Shown here in pieces: positions 1 through 8,742 of a stretch of 44,457 nucleotides of DNA (positions are counted from its first letter, which is position 1; each line of letters opens with the position of its first letter). The translations under genes were made by a program, and so were the position numbers. The notes below the pieces were generated by a model. It was not told the origin of the DNA and made no database searches. It saw only the letters and a program-made list of their open reading frames with translations. Source of the DNA: Desulfobacterales bacterium (lineage in GTDB: Bacteria; Desulfobacterota; Desulfobacteria; Desulfobacterales; DTYH01); contig DTYH01000082.1 in assembly GCA_012961955.1 (NCBI GenBank), positions 1 to 44,457 on the forward strand. The letters are read 5' to 3'.

Positions 1-153
1 TGGGTTGAAATGGAATCCCGCGGGTCGATCCTTGGAGGGATTTCAAGCCCTTGGACTTATTAAATGTCCTAATTAGCCTTCAATTAGACAAGGGTCTTAA
101 ATGCGTCTTTTGTTTGAGGAAGAGTCCGTTGCATAACCAGAAAGGGATTTAAC

Positions 154-1935
154 ATGTTAACCATCTCGCAAAACTCAATATTTACTAGAGGTATATCACC
201 CGAAGTATCCAAGGTGATTCCTCTAAAGGAAGCGATACAAAGATATGTACGTCCCGGGATGGTGATCCACACATGTCAGACGGGTGTGAGGTGGTGTTCA
301 GCTATATATTATGAGATTGCGCGTCAATTTTGGGGTCAGGAAGGAATCTTCACCCTCGTCGGTATTTCCATGAATTTCCCACAGTCGATCCTCGTTCATG
401 GCAGGATGGTCAAAAAGGTCATTACCACATATTGTGGTGATCCCTATTATACCCCGAGTCCGAATCCAGTCTTCCAGAGGGCATTTCAGGAAGGTTCGCT
501 GGAGATAGAAAACTGGTCCATCCTGACACTCCCTCTCAGGCTCAAGGCGGCTGCACTTGGCCTCCCTTATCTTCCGACCCGATCCTTGATCGGAAGCGAT
601 ATGGCAAGAGAGAATAAGGCCTATTTTAAGGTGGTCCATGACCCTTTTTCTCCAGGGAATGAGGTAGGTCTGGTAAAGGCATTGCAGCCAGATCTGAGTA
701 TAATTCATGCCTGGCTTGCCGATCCTGAAGGGAATGCCATTTTCCTGCCACCGCTCGTCGAAAATCTGTATGGCGCTATGGCAAGCAGGGAGGGTGTTTT
801 GTTAACAGTCGAAAAAATCGTCTCGGTTGATGTAATCAGGGAATATTCTCATCTCACAAAGCTTCCAGGGATTTATGTAAAAAGCGTTTCCGAGGTGCCT
901 TTTGGCGCCCATCCCAGTGGTCTCTCCCGGGTCGGAATGAGGGAGATGGATCTATATGCCGAGGATTACGAATTTGTTGAGGAGGTTCATCAAAAAAGTA
1001 AAGACCCTAAAGAGTTACAGGCGTGGATTGAGGAATGGGTCCTTTCATGCAGGAACCATCAGGAATACCTGAGAAAGCTTGGTTACAGACGGATACTACA
1101 ATTAAAAGGCGAGTCGCATCTGGATTCCTGGCGGTTTGATATCAAAAGTATCGAAGATCTCCCCCGAACAGAAGCGTATACGCCTTTAGAGATGGCCGTC
1201 ATCGTCATGAGCCGAAAGTTGGCAGAGAGGGTCCAAAAGGAGAAATACCGCACCATGCTTGCGGGGGCGGGTATCGCCAACCTAGCTGCCTGGCTCTGCT
1301 ACTATCGGTTAAAGGAGGAAGGATATCCTCTCGAACTGATGGCCGAGATCGGCTTATACGGATATGAACCCCGGCCTATGGACCCCTCCATCTTCAATCA
1401 ACGAAATTTTCCCACGTGTAAGATGGTAACGGATACGCATACTCTTATGGGCGTCCTGATGGGAGGAGAGAATAACCGCTGCATCGGAGTGTTAGGCGCA
1501 GCAGAGGTAGATCGCTTCGGGAATATCAACTCCACAAAGATTTCTCAGAAGCGATTTATCGTAGGTTCCGGAGGAGCAAATGATATTGCCAGCTCAGCCC
1601 GTGAAGCAATGGTCATTGTCTTGCAATCCAGGAAGCGTCTTAAGGATAAGGTGTTTTACATTACCTCACCGGGAAGGAATGTTAGCACTGTTGTTTCTAC
1701 GATGGGTGTATTTGAAAAGCTCAAGGGGGATAGTACCCTGAGTCTAACCGGGTATTTCCGGATGGATGACAGCCCGCCTGAGGCTACCATAGAAGAGATA
1801 AGATCGAATTGCGGCTGGGACCTCAATGTTTCACCAGACGTTGTCGAGATCGAAAAGCCAACCGTAAAAGAGTTGGAGATGCTGCGAGTATTTGATCCAC
1901 ATAGATACTACCTCGGACCAAGACCAAAAAGTTAA
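154..1935 (+). CDS. Fused family I CoA-transferase (glutaconate CoA-transferase A+B-like)
   Basis: A 593-residue protein covering both halves of a family I CoA-transferase, normally two subunits. Residues about 20-330 match the GctA-like half. Residues about 345-593 match the GctB-like half, with the typical GSGGANDIASSAREA and ITSPGRNV stretches. Glu at about residue 398 (in LMAEIGLYG) sits where family I enzymes carry the glutamate that forms the enzyme-CoA thioester. The expected reaction is transfer of CoA between an acyl-CoA and a carboxylate in the cytoplasm; the substrate cannot be read from sequence. The start ATG is preceded by AGAAAGGGA at a good distance. It is convergent with the enoyl-CoA hydratase gene, with about 115 bases between stops. 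Family call is firm; substrate is open. Confidence 0.85.
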   Translation: MLTISQNSIFTRGISPEVSKVIPLKEAIQRYVRPGMVIHTCQTGVRWCSAIYYEIARQFWGQEGIFTLVGISMNFPQSILVHGRMVKKVITTYCGDPYYTPSPNPVFQRAFQEGSLEIENWSILTLPLRLKAAALGLPYLPTRSLIGSDMARENKAYFKVVHDPFSPGNEVGLVKALQPDLSIIHAWLADPEGNAIFLPPLVENLYGAMASREGVLLTVEKIVSVDVIREYSHLTKLPGIYVKSVSEVPFGAHPSGLSRVGMREMDLYAEDYEFVEEVHQKSKDPKELQAWIEEWVLSCRNHQEYLRKLGYRRILQLKGESHLDSWRFDIKSIEDLPRTEAYTPLEMAVIVMSRKLAERVQKEKYRTMLAGAGIANLAAWLCYYRLKEEGYPLELMAEIGLYGYEPRPMDPSIFNQRNFPTCKMVTDTHTLMGVLMGGENNRCIGVLGAAEVDRFGNINSTKISQKRFIVGSGGANDIASSAREAMVIVLQSRKRLKDKVFYITSPGRNVSTVVSTMGVFEKLKGDSTLSLTGYFRMDDSPPEATIEEIRSNCGWDLNVSPDVVEIEKPTVKELEMLRVFDPHRYYLGPRPKS

Positions 1936-2050
1936 TATTTATAGTTCTTCTGACCCGTCTATTTCGTCTGTTTGGCTGACCAGATATACCAAACACTTAG
2001 GGATCCTTGAATCCTTTGCTACCAATTAAATCCGAGAAAAAACAGATTTA

Positions 2051-2842
2051 CTACATACCCTTGAACCTCGGCTCCCTTTTCTCCAGAAAGGCGGCTGTCC
2101 CCTCCTTGTGATCCTCAGTATCACAGCAAAATCCCTGAGTATAGATCTCATATTCTAAAGTCGTCTCTAAATCGAACTTCTCAAAGGCATCATAGATGAA
2201 ACGTTTGGCAATACTCACTGCAAGGGGTGCTCTACTGGCTATCTTCCTGGCCATATCTTTTGTAGCTCGGTCTAGATCATCAGGTGGAACCACCTTGTTC
2301 ACCATCCCGATCCGTAATGCCTCTTTTGCGTCAATCATGTCACCGGTAAAGACAAGCTCACATGCCTTTTTTGTACCAACCAACCGGGATAATAAATAAC
2401 TTCCACCATAATCCTGGATAAGACCCACCTTGACAAACGCCTGGCCGAACCTTGCACTTTCCGAAGCAATGATAATATCACAGGCGAGGGCTAGGTTACA
2501 CCCTGCGCCCACGGCAACTCCGTTCACCATTGCAATAACCGGGATGGAGAGCCTTCTAAGCTTAAGAGGGTTCTTCAGAACAGTCTTGAGCCCTGCCCTC
2601 CTTTCAGCTATGCTCATGCCCATCCTATCCCTCTGCGCACTTACGTCACCGCCAGCACAAAAGGCCCTCCCAGCGCCAGTAATTATCAGAACCCTTATTT
2701 CGCTGTCTTTTGCTACCTCATCGAGTTTCTCTCCAAATAGTACCTGAGCAGGCCAATCTAGAGCGTTTAATTTCTTCGGACGATTCAGGGTTATGGTGGC
2801 AATATTTCCTTCCTTTTTTAATAAGATACTATCTTCATCCAT
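2051..2842 (-). CDS. Enoyl-CoA hydratase/isomerase (crotonase) family protein
   Basis: A full-length 263-residue crotonase-fold protein. The oxyanion-hole segments are present (AFCAGGDV and GVAVGAGCNLALACD). The second classical glutamate of hydratases is kept (ACELVFTG). The position of the first one (Glu144 of rat crotonase) is Phe in my hand alignment, and an Asp stands in VGLIQDYGG, where PaaG-type isomerases have their catalytic Asp. Isomerase or atypical hydratase activity is therefore possible. Start ATG follows AAAGGACG. A strong terminator lies between it and the upstream flavoprotein gene, so it probably has its own promoter or depends on readthrough. Context suggests work on the same acyl-CoA compounds as its neighbours. 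Confidence 0.87.
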   Translation of the reverse strand: MDEDSILLKKEGNIATITLNRPKKLNALDWPAQVLFGEKLDEVAKDSEIRVLIITGAGRAFCAGGDVSAQRDRMGMSIAERRAGLKTVLKNPLKLRRLSIPVIAMVNGVAVGAGCNLALACDIIIASESARFGQAFVKVGLIQDYGGSYLLSRLVGTKKACELVFTGDMIDAKEALRIGMVNKVVPPDDLDRATKDMARKIASRAPLAVSIAKRFIYDAFEKFDLETTLEYEIYTQGFCCDTEDHKEGTAAFLEKREPRFKGM

Positions 2843-2899
2843 TTCTGATCGTCCTTTGCTGTTACTATTCAGTCAGCAAATCTTTCCCTGAATATAAGA

Positions 2900-2938
2900 G
2901 AAAAATAGGAGGAGCAAGGCGAAGCCCCACTCCTCCTT
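2900..2938 (-). terminator. Rho-independent terminator of the flavoprotein gene
   Basis: Read on the minus strand, eight-base arms AGGAGGAG/CTCCTCCT (2930-2937 and 2907-2914) enclose a GGC-TTC-GCC core and are followed by ATTTTT. It lies just downstream of the flavoprotein stop at 2961 and upstream of the enoyl-CoA hydratase start at 2842. It should separate the two transcription units. Confidence 0.85.
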
Positions 2939-2960
2939 ACATGCGTTTAACTGATAACCA

Positions 2961-4925
2961 TTAACACATCCTTCCTGCCTGGAACCCTTCGTACGTAGCA
3001 TTTATAATTCTACGAGGCTCCCGGGAATCTCCTACCGTAAGAATCTGGGGAACAATCCCTTTCAATTCTTGAGCCAGTCTGTTATTCGGGGTAAATCCCA
3101 GGGCAAGGATAACCGTATCCCCCTCCACAAGATTCTCATTACCATCCTTGTCCACTACGATAAGCCCTTTATCAGTGACCTCCTTGTATGTGGAGAATGG
3201 AACTATCTTCAACTTATAATTGGGTATCTTTGTCGTGAAAAGCCAGTAACGATGTATCGGTTCCATATCGACTCCTGGACCGTCGGTAAGTAGATACTGA
3301 TCAGTACGGCGGGTGACCAGGGTAATATTCTTCCCTTGCTCGCCCAACACCACACAGAGGTCCATCCCCGTGAGCCCTGCGCCCACGACGATGGGGTTGT
3401 CCCCCACGTCTTTTACCTTGCCACTGAGCACGTCTACCCCCTGGACCGCCTTTTCCTTACCCGGAATGTCAGGTAGGATGGGAACAGCTCCGGTGGCCAA
3501 AATGACCGTATCTGGCTTCATGTTTCCCACGTCAGCTGCAGTGGCTTCCTTGTTCAACTCTATCTTTACATCCAGGTCTTTCAGCTTCTTCTCTAGATAG
3601 GCCTTTGGCCAGATATACTTGCCTTTTCCAGGGGCTGCAGCTGCGAGGTACAATGTTCCCCCAAGCCGGTCACTCTTTTCCCACAACGTCACGTCGTGGC
3701 CTCGCATCTTGGCTGCACAAGCGGCCCACATACCAGCCGGTCCTCCTCCGATGACCAGAACCTTTTTTGCCTCAGGTGCAGGAGTGATTTCTACATACTC
3801 CTTTCTTCTCCCAAGTAAAGGATTTACGGTACAACGACAGTGAAGGTCAGCAAAGACATGGTTTCCTATGCAGCCTATATTACAGCTTATACACTTATTA
3901 ATATCGTCCTCTCGACCTTCATATGCCTTCTTGGGCCATTCAGGATCAGCGAGTAATCCCCTGCTTATGGCAACAAAATCCGCTCGTCCCTCGGCAATTA
4001 TCTTCTCAGCAATGGAAGGGGTGCGGATGTTGCCTACGCAGATCACGGGTATATTCACCACGCTCTTGATAGCCTCCGCTTGGTAAACCCTCCAGCCTTC
4101 CTTATAGTCCATCACGTCAAGAAGGGTTTGCATGCTCTCATAGATCCCGCAGCTGATATCTAACAGATCAACGCCGGCAGCTTCCAAGGCCTTGGCGATC
4201 TCTTTCGATTCATCCAGGGTGAGCCCGCCCGGGACAAACTCTTCAACGCTGTACCGGACACAGATGGGAAAATCCGGACCCACTTTTTCCCTCGTACGTT
4301 CGATGATCTCTAACAGAAACCTCATACGGTTTTCCAGCGATCCTCCATATTCGTCCGTCCTCTTATTGGTGTACGGGGAAAGGAATTGGCAAATGAGATA
4401 CCCGTGGGCACCATGGAATTCCACGCCATCCATTCCTGCCATTTTTACCCGGAGGGCCGCCTCCGAATACCTTTCGATAAGGTCCTTGATGTCTTCCTTG
4501 GTGGCCTCCCTGGCAGTGGTCTGCATGATTCCACAGGTGCTTTCAGAGGCCGATATGGGCTGTACCCCTTCGCTAATCCGCAAGTCTGTCTGCCGACCAG
4601 CGTGGTGGACCTGCTGGAAAATCTTGCAATCGTAAAGGTGCGCTGCTTCTGCCAATTGCTGATATCCGGCGATATACTTATTATCGTCCAGACGTAACTG
4701 TCTCACCACATTCTTCCCTTCCGGGTATTTGACCTGCGTATTTTCCACGATGATCAACCCTGTGCCGCCCTCAGCGATCCGGCGATAATGATCTACCATA
4801 AGATCGGTGACTTCACCTGTTGCCGAAGCGAAATTGGTAGTGGTAGGGGGGTGTACGATACGGTTTTTTATCTCAAGTTTTCCAACCATAATAGGTTCCC
4901 AAAGCTTTGGATATCTTCCTGACAT
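2961..4925 (-). CDS. NADH:flavin oxidoreductase / 2,4-dienoyl-CoA reductase-like ene-reductase (FMN, 4Fe-4S, FAD)
   Basis: A 654-residue three-part enzyme of the FadH/BaiCD/trimethylamine-dehydrogenase group. An N-terminal old-yellow-enzyme barrel (about 1-340) holds the substrate-site run FHGAHGYLICQFLSP and the segment TDEYGGSLENR. A cysteine cluster CISCNIGC followed about 11 residues later by CRC supplies the single 4Fe-4S cluster. The C-terminal half has an FAD motif (VLVIGGGPAGMWAA) and a second dinucleotide fold (VVGAGLTGMDLC). Electrons would run from NAD(P)H through FAD and 4Fe-4S to FMN to reduce a C=C bond conjugated to a carbonyl, as in dienoyl-CoA reduction. RBS AAAGGAG precedes the ATG. 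It follows the ATC-hydrolase-like gene after 103 bases on the same strand, probably one unit ending at the terminator near 2920. The substrate is unknown. Confidence 0.88.
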   Translation of the reverse strand: MSGRYPKLWEPIMVGKLEIKNRIVHPPTTTNFASATGEVTDLMVDHYRRIAEGGTGLIIVENTQVKYPEGKNVVRQLRLDDNKYIAGYQQLAEAAHLYDCKIFQQVHHAGRQTDLRISEGVQPISASESTCGIMQTTAREATKEDIKDLIERYSEAALRVKMAGMDGVEFHGAHGYLICQFLSPYTNKRTDEYGGSLENRMRFLLEIIERTREKVGPDFPICVRYSVEEFVPGGLTLDESKEIAKALEAAGVDLLDISCGIYESMQTLLDVMDYKEGWRVYQAEAIKSVVNIPVICVGNIRTPSIAEKIIAEGRADFVAISRGLLADPEWPKKAYEGREDDINKCISCNIGCIGNHVFADLHCRCTVNPLLGRRKEYVEITPAPEAKKVLVIGGGPAGMWAACAAKMRGHDVTLWEKSDRLGGTLYLAAAAPGKGKYIWPKAYLEKKLKDLDVKIELNKEATAADVGNMKPDTVILATGAVPILPDIPGKEKAVQGVDVLSGKVKDVGDNPIVVGAGLTGMDLCVVLGEQGKNITLVTRRTDQYLLTDGPGVDMEPIHRYWLFTTKIPNYKLKIVPFSTYKEVTDKGLIVVDKDGNENLVEGDTVILALGFTPNNRLAQELKGIVPQILTVGDSREPRRIINATYEGFQAGRMC

Positions 4926-5028
4926 TCTGTAGGCTCCTTTCTTAAGTCTTTGCGTTATAAGATCATCAACACCCCTTCGCCAGGAGAATCTTCCCAGACA
5001 AAAAAGAATTCCACCATTTCCAGTTAAG

Positions 5029-5538
5029 CTAAATGGCTTCCAACTGGAAAATACAATCGGGATCCCCCTTGGGTCGGCTAGCCTTGCGGATGGCTTTTAC
5101 CTTCCCCATCTTCGGATAGAACTCGGGGAGCAACGAATCACACCAATTAGAACATGTAGCCTTGGCGACATATTCCTCCCTCTTGTCGGCCGGGATGTTG
5201 TCCCACACCGGACAAGTCTTCACTTCCTCATAGCACACAGTAGGGGAAACAACGGTCCACGGGCACTCAAAACCCCAGATATGATGAATGTGATCCGAAA
5301 CATTAATAAGGGTTTGCTGGTCCGCCTCTCCGGGTTTAAAACCAAAATACTCCTGGTAAAACTGTGTGCCAACAATACCCTGAGTCCGGCCTACACTCCG
5401 CAGAAGCTCAACCGCCTTATCGTAACCATACATCTTCTCTGACTCCTGAAACCAGGTCCAAAGAGTAGACCAAATGCCCCATACAGCAAAAGAAAAACGC
5501 TCATCAGGAGTCAAATCTTTGGCTAATTTCCCGCTCAT
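5029..5538 (-). CDS. L-2-amino-thiazoline-4-carboxylic acid hydrolase-like protein
   Basis: A 169-residue protein resembling the ATC hydrolase family (PF14196-type). That family is named for opening of the thiazoline ring of 2-aminothiazoline-4-carboxylate, but many anaerobe members have no known role. Visible features are the C-terminal Cys/Trp stretch TCSNWCDSLLPEFYP and other Cys and His residues (HIHHIWGFECPW, CYEEVKTCPVW). The GAGG RBS (AAAGGAGGAGG) is excellent. It is first in a minus-strand unit with the flavoprotein gene, which suggests a partner role such as ligand binding or substrate preparation rather than thiazoline degradation. Family call is moderate; function is open. Confidence 0.6.
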   Translation of the reverse strand: MSGKLAKDLTPDERFSFAVWGIWSTLWTWFQESEKMYGYDKAVELLRSVGRTQGIVGTQFYQEYFGFKPGEADQQTLINVSDHIHHIWGFECPWTVVSPTVCYEEVKTCPVWDNIPADKREEYVAKATCSNWCDSLLPEFYPKMGKVKAIRKASRPKGDPDCIFQLEAI

Positions 5539-6814
5539 AACCTCCTCCTTTCTTCTTGAGATGAAAACTTAAACTCGGAAACTGTGGGTTAAGATGGGAA
5601 TCTCTTACACAGGGAAAGGACTGTCTCTGATCATAAAAACCCTCTGCTGAATGACTAAATGTGACATATTTAGTCTGTTAATCGACGGAAAAATTAAAAG
5701 TTCCGCTAGGTCGTTTCACGAAAAATCGAGCGTTTAGCCGCTTGCTTTCCTATTGAGCAGTTGGTAAGATCATAGGGTAGAAGACGTAAGGAGGCTGGGC
5801 AAAAATACCGAGTTCAGTCCGGCACGTGTTATCATGTCGTGAAGACGCACAGGGTTGTTGCTCGAATGCTGCTATTCCTGACGATCCCTATCGCATGATT
5901 AACTTCTTCTATTAAGGCCTAAGATTCTGTGCCAATCACGTATGCGCCTGGTAGTGTGATGCAGCAGACAGGAGGGGTTGACTCTGAGATGCACAGCATC
6001 CGAACAGTTGCTCTTGGGTCATTAACCGGTAGCCCACAAACATAACATCTTCAAGGGGATAGGTTATAGCGATACTAGCATCAGATCGCGGTATGTATTG
6101 GTCCTTTCAGCCATCGGTACAGGCCAGAACTGTAGAGGACAAAAGCACGAACAAATGCGACAACAAAACGAGAGAAGATCACTCCATGCTGGCGCTGCTG
6201 GCACAGACAAAGATTCTTACCTTTCTTACATGTATGCCTTGATCCAACGGTTAACTTAAGCAGTCTGTCCAGGAATCAAAGCTTGGTTACACATATAGCA
6301 CTTTTCAGTTAAGAATAGCTATGACCAAATTATCCGCGACGGCGTATGCTGGTGAATAGGGTTTTTTTGTGTCTACCTTCTATTTCGTTTTATATCATGA
6401 CATACCTTTTCAGTCAAGATTTTTTTCTTTCCCTATGGCCTTCTCCCTCCTAACGCGTATCACGTTGCGGAAAGTTGGCTCAACTTCCTAACCAGGAAAG
6501 GAATCCTACGTTGGTGTTGTAAATTTTCGGTTTCCCGTTACGTTTTCCGGGCGATCATCGGTAAAAGGGGATAGGCAATATATATTCTTTTGCATGGGGT
6601 CAAAAGGTTACTAATCCCTTAATTCTTGCCCCTTTATCGCTGATACTTTCACACGGTAATCTACAACCCTTGTGGGATAGCCGAATATTTACTTAGTCTT
6701 TCTATCAGCTTGGTAGTGAAACCCCTTTGGGAAACCCGCAGTTTGCGATAGGGCATCCTATTGCAATAACATCATTTATTGCAAGGCTATTAAAGGTATT
6801 TATGAAACGCTCAA
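5539..6814. other. Gene-poor interval, no intact gene seen
   Basis: About 1.28 kb between the ATC-hydrolase-like start and the TatD-like stop. The right-hand kilobase has many stops on both strands. A minus-strand frame near 5870-6060 has protein-like composition (IEEVNHAIGIVRNSS) but is broken by stops, has no start and was not recognised. The only clear symmetrical site is the palindrome at 5653-5675. No tRNA-like fold was seen. Confidence 0.5.
5653..5675. promoter_or_regulatory. Palindromic operator-like site upstream of the ATC-hydrolase/flavoprotein unit
   Basis: Perfect eight-base arms GACTAAAT and ATTTAGTC are separated by seven bases, about 115 bases upstream of the start at 5538. 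Length and symmetry suit a dimeric repressor such as TetR or MarR types. No regulator gene is adjacent, and I could not place a convincing -35/-10 pair. Confidence 0.35.
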
Positions 6815-7618
6815 CTACTGATTCCAGTGGGATGGAACATCAAAAAACTGAAACGCGTTTTCAAAGGTAAGCCTGATCTTAACTTCGGGTGAAAACTCCT
6901 TAGAACGGTTCAACGCGTAAAGGTCTTCATAGAAGGCGATAACGGAATCGGTATTGCACATGATTCGATATATATCCTGGGGATGGTCATTTACGATCCT
7001 CTTCAATTCGTTCAGAGAGGTCTTGATGGGACTGAGCGTCACTCCTGCCCAGTACCCCTTCTCCAAGACGTGACCTATGGTCTCCGGTGTACAGTGGTCA
7101 ACCACTGTGATTTCTGCCAGCCCAGGGTGCGCATCCAAGATCGAAAGGACCTGATTGGTGATCTCCACCTTATTACCCCTGGGGGTATGAACACCAAATC
7201 TTTTGCCCATATCGATAAGTGTCCGGCACAGCTCCAGATGTGCTTCAAAGACTTCTTTCTCCTGATCGCTTCCGGTCTCAAGACCGATCTCGCCGATCCC
7301 AAGACAGATAGGATCCTCCAGAAATGGAAGCAAAAGATCTTCTACGTCCTCGGCGCGGAGATCCTGTGGTATATTCCTGGGATGGATGCCACAGAGAAGG
7401 AAACAGTCCAATCCTTTCCGTCTGAGATGTCGGATAACGTTGGCCTGGCTCTCCATGTAATCCTTCAGGTCCCTACTCCTTTCAATCCTCATACCAAAAG
7501 CCCACGAGATTAGGATACACCCGTATCCTTGCAGAACCTTGATCCGCCCCGGGTCTTCCTTGTACAAGAGGTCAAGATGGACATGACTATCGATGATCCT
7601 GTTTTCAAAACCCTTCAT
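6815..7618 (-). CDS. TatD-like metal-dependent hydrolase
   Basis: A 267-residue amidohydrolase-type TIM barrel. Metal-binding landmarks run in the expected order: DSHVHLD near the N-terminus (His12 and His14), GEIGLE at about residue 108, VHTPRG with a second-site His, VDHCTPE, and CNTDS carrying the final Asp. TatD relatives are Mg-dependent DNases or hydrolases of small substrates. This sequence is divergent from canonical TatD, so DNase activity is not assured. RBS AAAGGAG lies 11 bases before the ATG. It is divergent from the suf genes with a 356-base shared upstream region and has no close partner downstream. Confidence 0.72.
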   Translation of the reverse strand: MKGFENRIIDSHVHLDLLYKEDPGRIKVLQGYGCILISWAFGMRIERSRDLKDYMESQANVIRHLRRKGLDCFLLCGIHPRNIPQDLRAEDVEDLLLPFLEDPICLGIGEIGLETGSDQEKEVFEAHLELCRTLIDMGKRFGVHTPRGNKVEITNQVLSILDAHPGLAEITVVDHCTPETIGHVLEKGYWAGVTLSPIKTSLNELKRIVNDHPQDIYRIMCNTDSVIAFYEDLYALNRSKEFSPEVKIRLTFENAFQFFDVPSHWNQ

Positions 7619-7764
7619 CTTTTATGACTCCTTTCCTCACCCTATTTGCTCTGCCCCACCTCGGCAGCTTCGGTCTTTGATATTGGTAGGTCACAATAAG
7701 TAGAACGTTTTCCTTAAATCGTTCGAACAAAGAATCCTCCCGCTAAACGATTAGTACAATTTTG

Positions 7765-7802
7765 TAGCACTCTAGCTCTTTGAAAAAAGAGTTAAAGTGT
7801 TA
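7765..7802. repeat. Leader hairpin (family H), best copy, upstream of sufC
   Basis: Seventeen-base arms (TAGCACTCTAGCTCTTT and AAAGAGTTAAAGTGTTA) match at 14 positions around a GAAA loop. Related inverted repeats stand before the PIN gene (23341-23436), the radical SAM gene (about 24181-24232) and the DUF35 gene (about 35611-35654). No T-run follows, so it does not look like a simple terminator. Confidence 0.6.
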
Positions 7803-7911
7803 TCTTCCATTTAATCTCTTTGGGTAGTAGTACAAAAAGTGATTAAATCTTATTAATTTGATTGACAATCGAAATTAAATATTGCAATCTCTCCATTCCT
7901 CATTAAATTTA

Positions 7912-7927
7912 TACAGTACAAACTGTA
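7912..7927. promoter_or_regulatory. Small palindrome in the suf leader
   Basis: TACAGT and ACTGTA arms are separated by four bases, 48 bases before the sufC ATG. A TTGACA at 7862-7867 upstream could be a -35 box, but no good -10 follows at normal spacing. Offered as a candidate operator only. Confidence 0.2.
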
Positions 7928-7974
7928 ACCTAAGCAAAGAATTTTCTCATCTAAAACGTTACAGGAGTAAAACT

Positions 7975-8742
7975 ATGTTGATAATCGAGGATCTAAAGGT
8001 TGAGGTTCAGGGTAAGACCATCCTTGAACATATTGACCTTGAGGTGCCACCAGGCAAAACCTACATCCTCTTTGGCCCCAACGGTTCAGGTAAGACCTCA
8101 CTCTTGATGGCCATCATGGGGTTCAGCGGATATAAGGTAGTTAAGGGCAAGATATGCTTCAAAGGAGAGGATATCACCAACCTTCCCATAAATGAACGTG
8201 CCCGCATGGGGATTGGCATGTCTTTTCAAAGACCACCATCCATCGATGGTGTAAAGGTGAGGGATATTCTCAAGATATGTGGAGCAAAGGATGATGAAGT
8301 AAATGAACTTGCTTCGAATGTTCACTTTTTGGAATTCATGGATCGAGATGTAAATGTTGGCTTTTCTGGCGGGGAAATAAAGAGATCAGAGCTTCTTCAG
8401 CTCATGGCACAGAGCCCTGATCTATTATTATTTGACGAACCTGAGTCTGGGGTCGATCTGGAAAATATCTCGCTGATTGGAAACGCTATAAACTATCTCT
8501 TGAAGGGAATTAGCCAGGGCAAGAGGGAATATTGTACGTACAAAGAAAGGTCTACACGGAAACGGAGTGGCCTCATAATTACGCATACTGGCCACATTCT
8601 AAACTATGTTGATGCAGATATGGCCAATGTCCTTTATAACGGTAGAATAGCCTGTCAGGGAAACCCAAGAGAGATCTTAAGAGGAATTTCCGTCCACGGT
8701 TATGGAGAGTGTATAAGATGTCTAAACAATTGCAACAAATAG
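7975..8742 (+). CDS. sufC: Fe-S cluster assembly ATPase SufC-like (SmsC type)
   Basis: A 255-residue ABC ATPase of the SufC family. Walker A is GPNGSGKT (residues 34-41), the signature is FSGGE, Walker B is [12 protein letters not shown] and the H-loop is IITHTG. It would power cluster assembly on the SufB-like partner in the cytosol. An in-frame TTG lies at 7882, but ATG 7975 has the RBS ACAGGAG and begins exactly where SufC proteins begin, so I chose it. A basic insert ([13 protein letters not shown]) before the H-loop and a C-terminal tail with three cysteines (ECIRCLNNC) are unusual next to E. coli SufC. The stop overlaps the sufB start by 25 bases, so translation is coupled. Confidence 0.88.
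   Translation: MLIIEDLKVEVQGKTILEHIDLEVPPGKTYILFGPNGSGKTSLLMAIMGFSGYKVVKGKICFKGEDITNLPINERARMGIGMSFQRPPSIDGVKVRDILKICGAKDDEVNELASNVHFLEFMDRDVNVGFSGGEIKRSELLQLMAQSPDLLLFDEPESGVDLENISLIGNAINYLLKGISQGKREYCTYKERSTRKRSGLIITHTGHILNYVDADMANVLYNGRIACQGNPREILRGISVHGYGECIRCLNNCNK

Noticed and set aside
298-708. Long open frame antisense to the CoA-transferase gene
   Set aside because: It lies fully inside a well-supported gene, shows no domain and reads as a shadow of its codon pattern.
5870-6060. Minus-strand protein-like frame in the 5.5-6.8 kb gap
   Set aside because: Stops inside it, no start, no family match; kept only as a remark in the gap entry.
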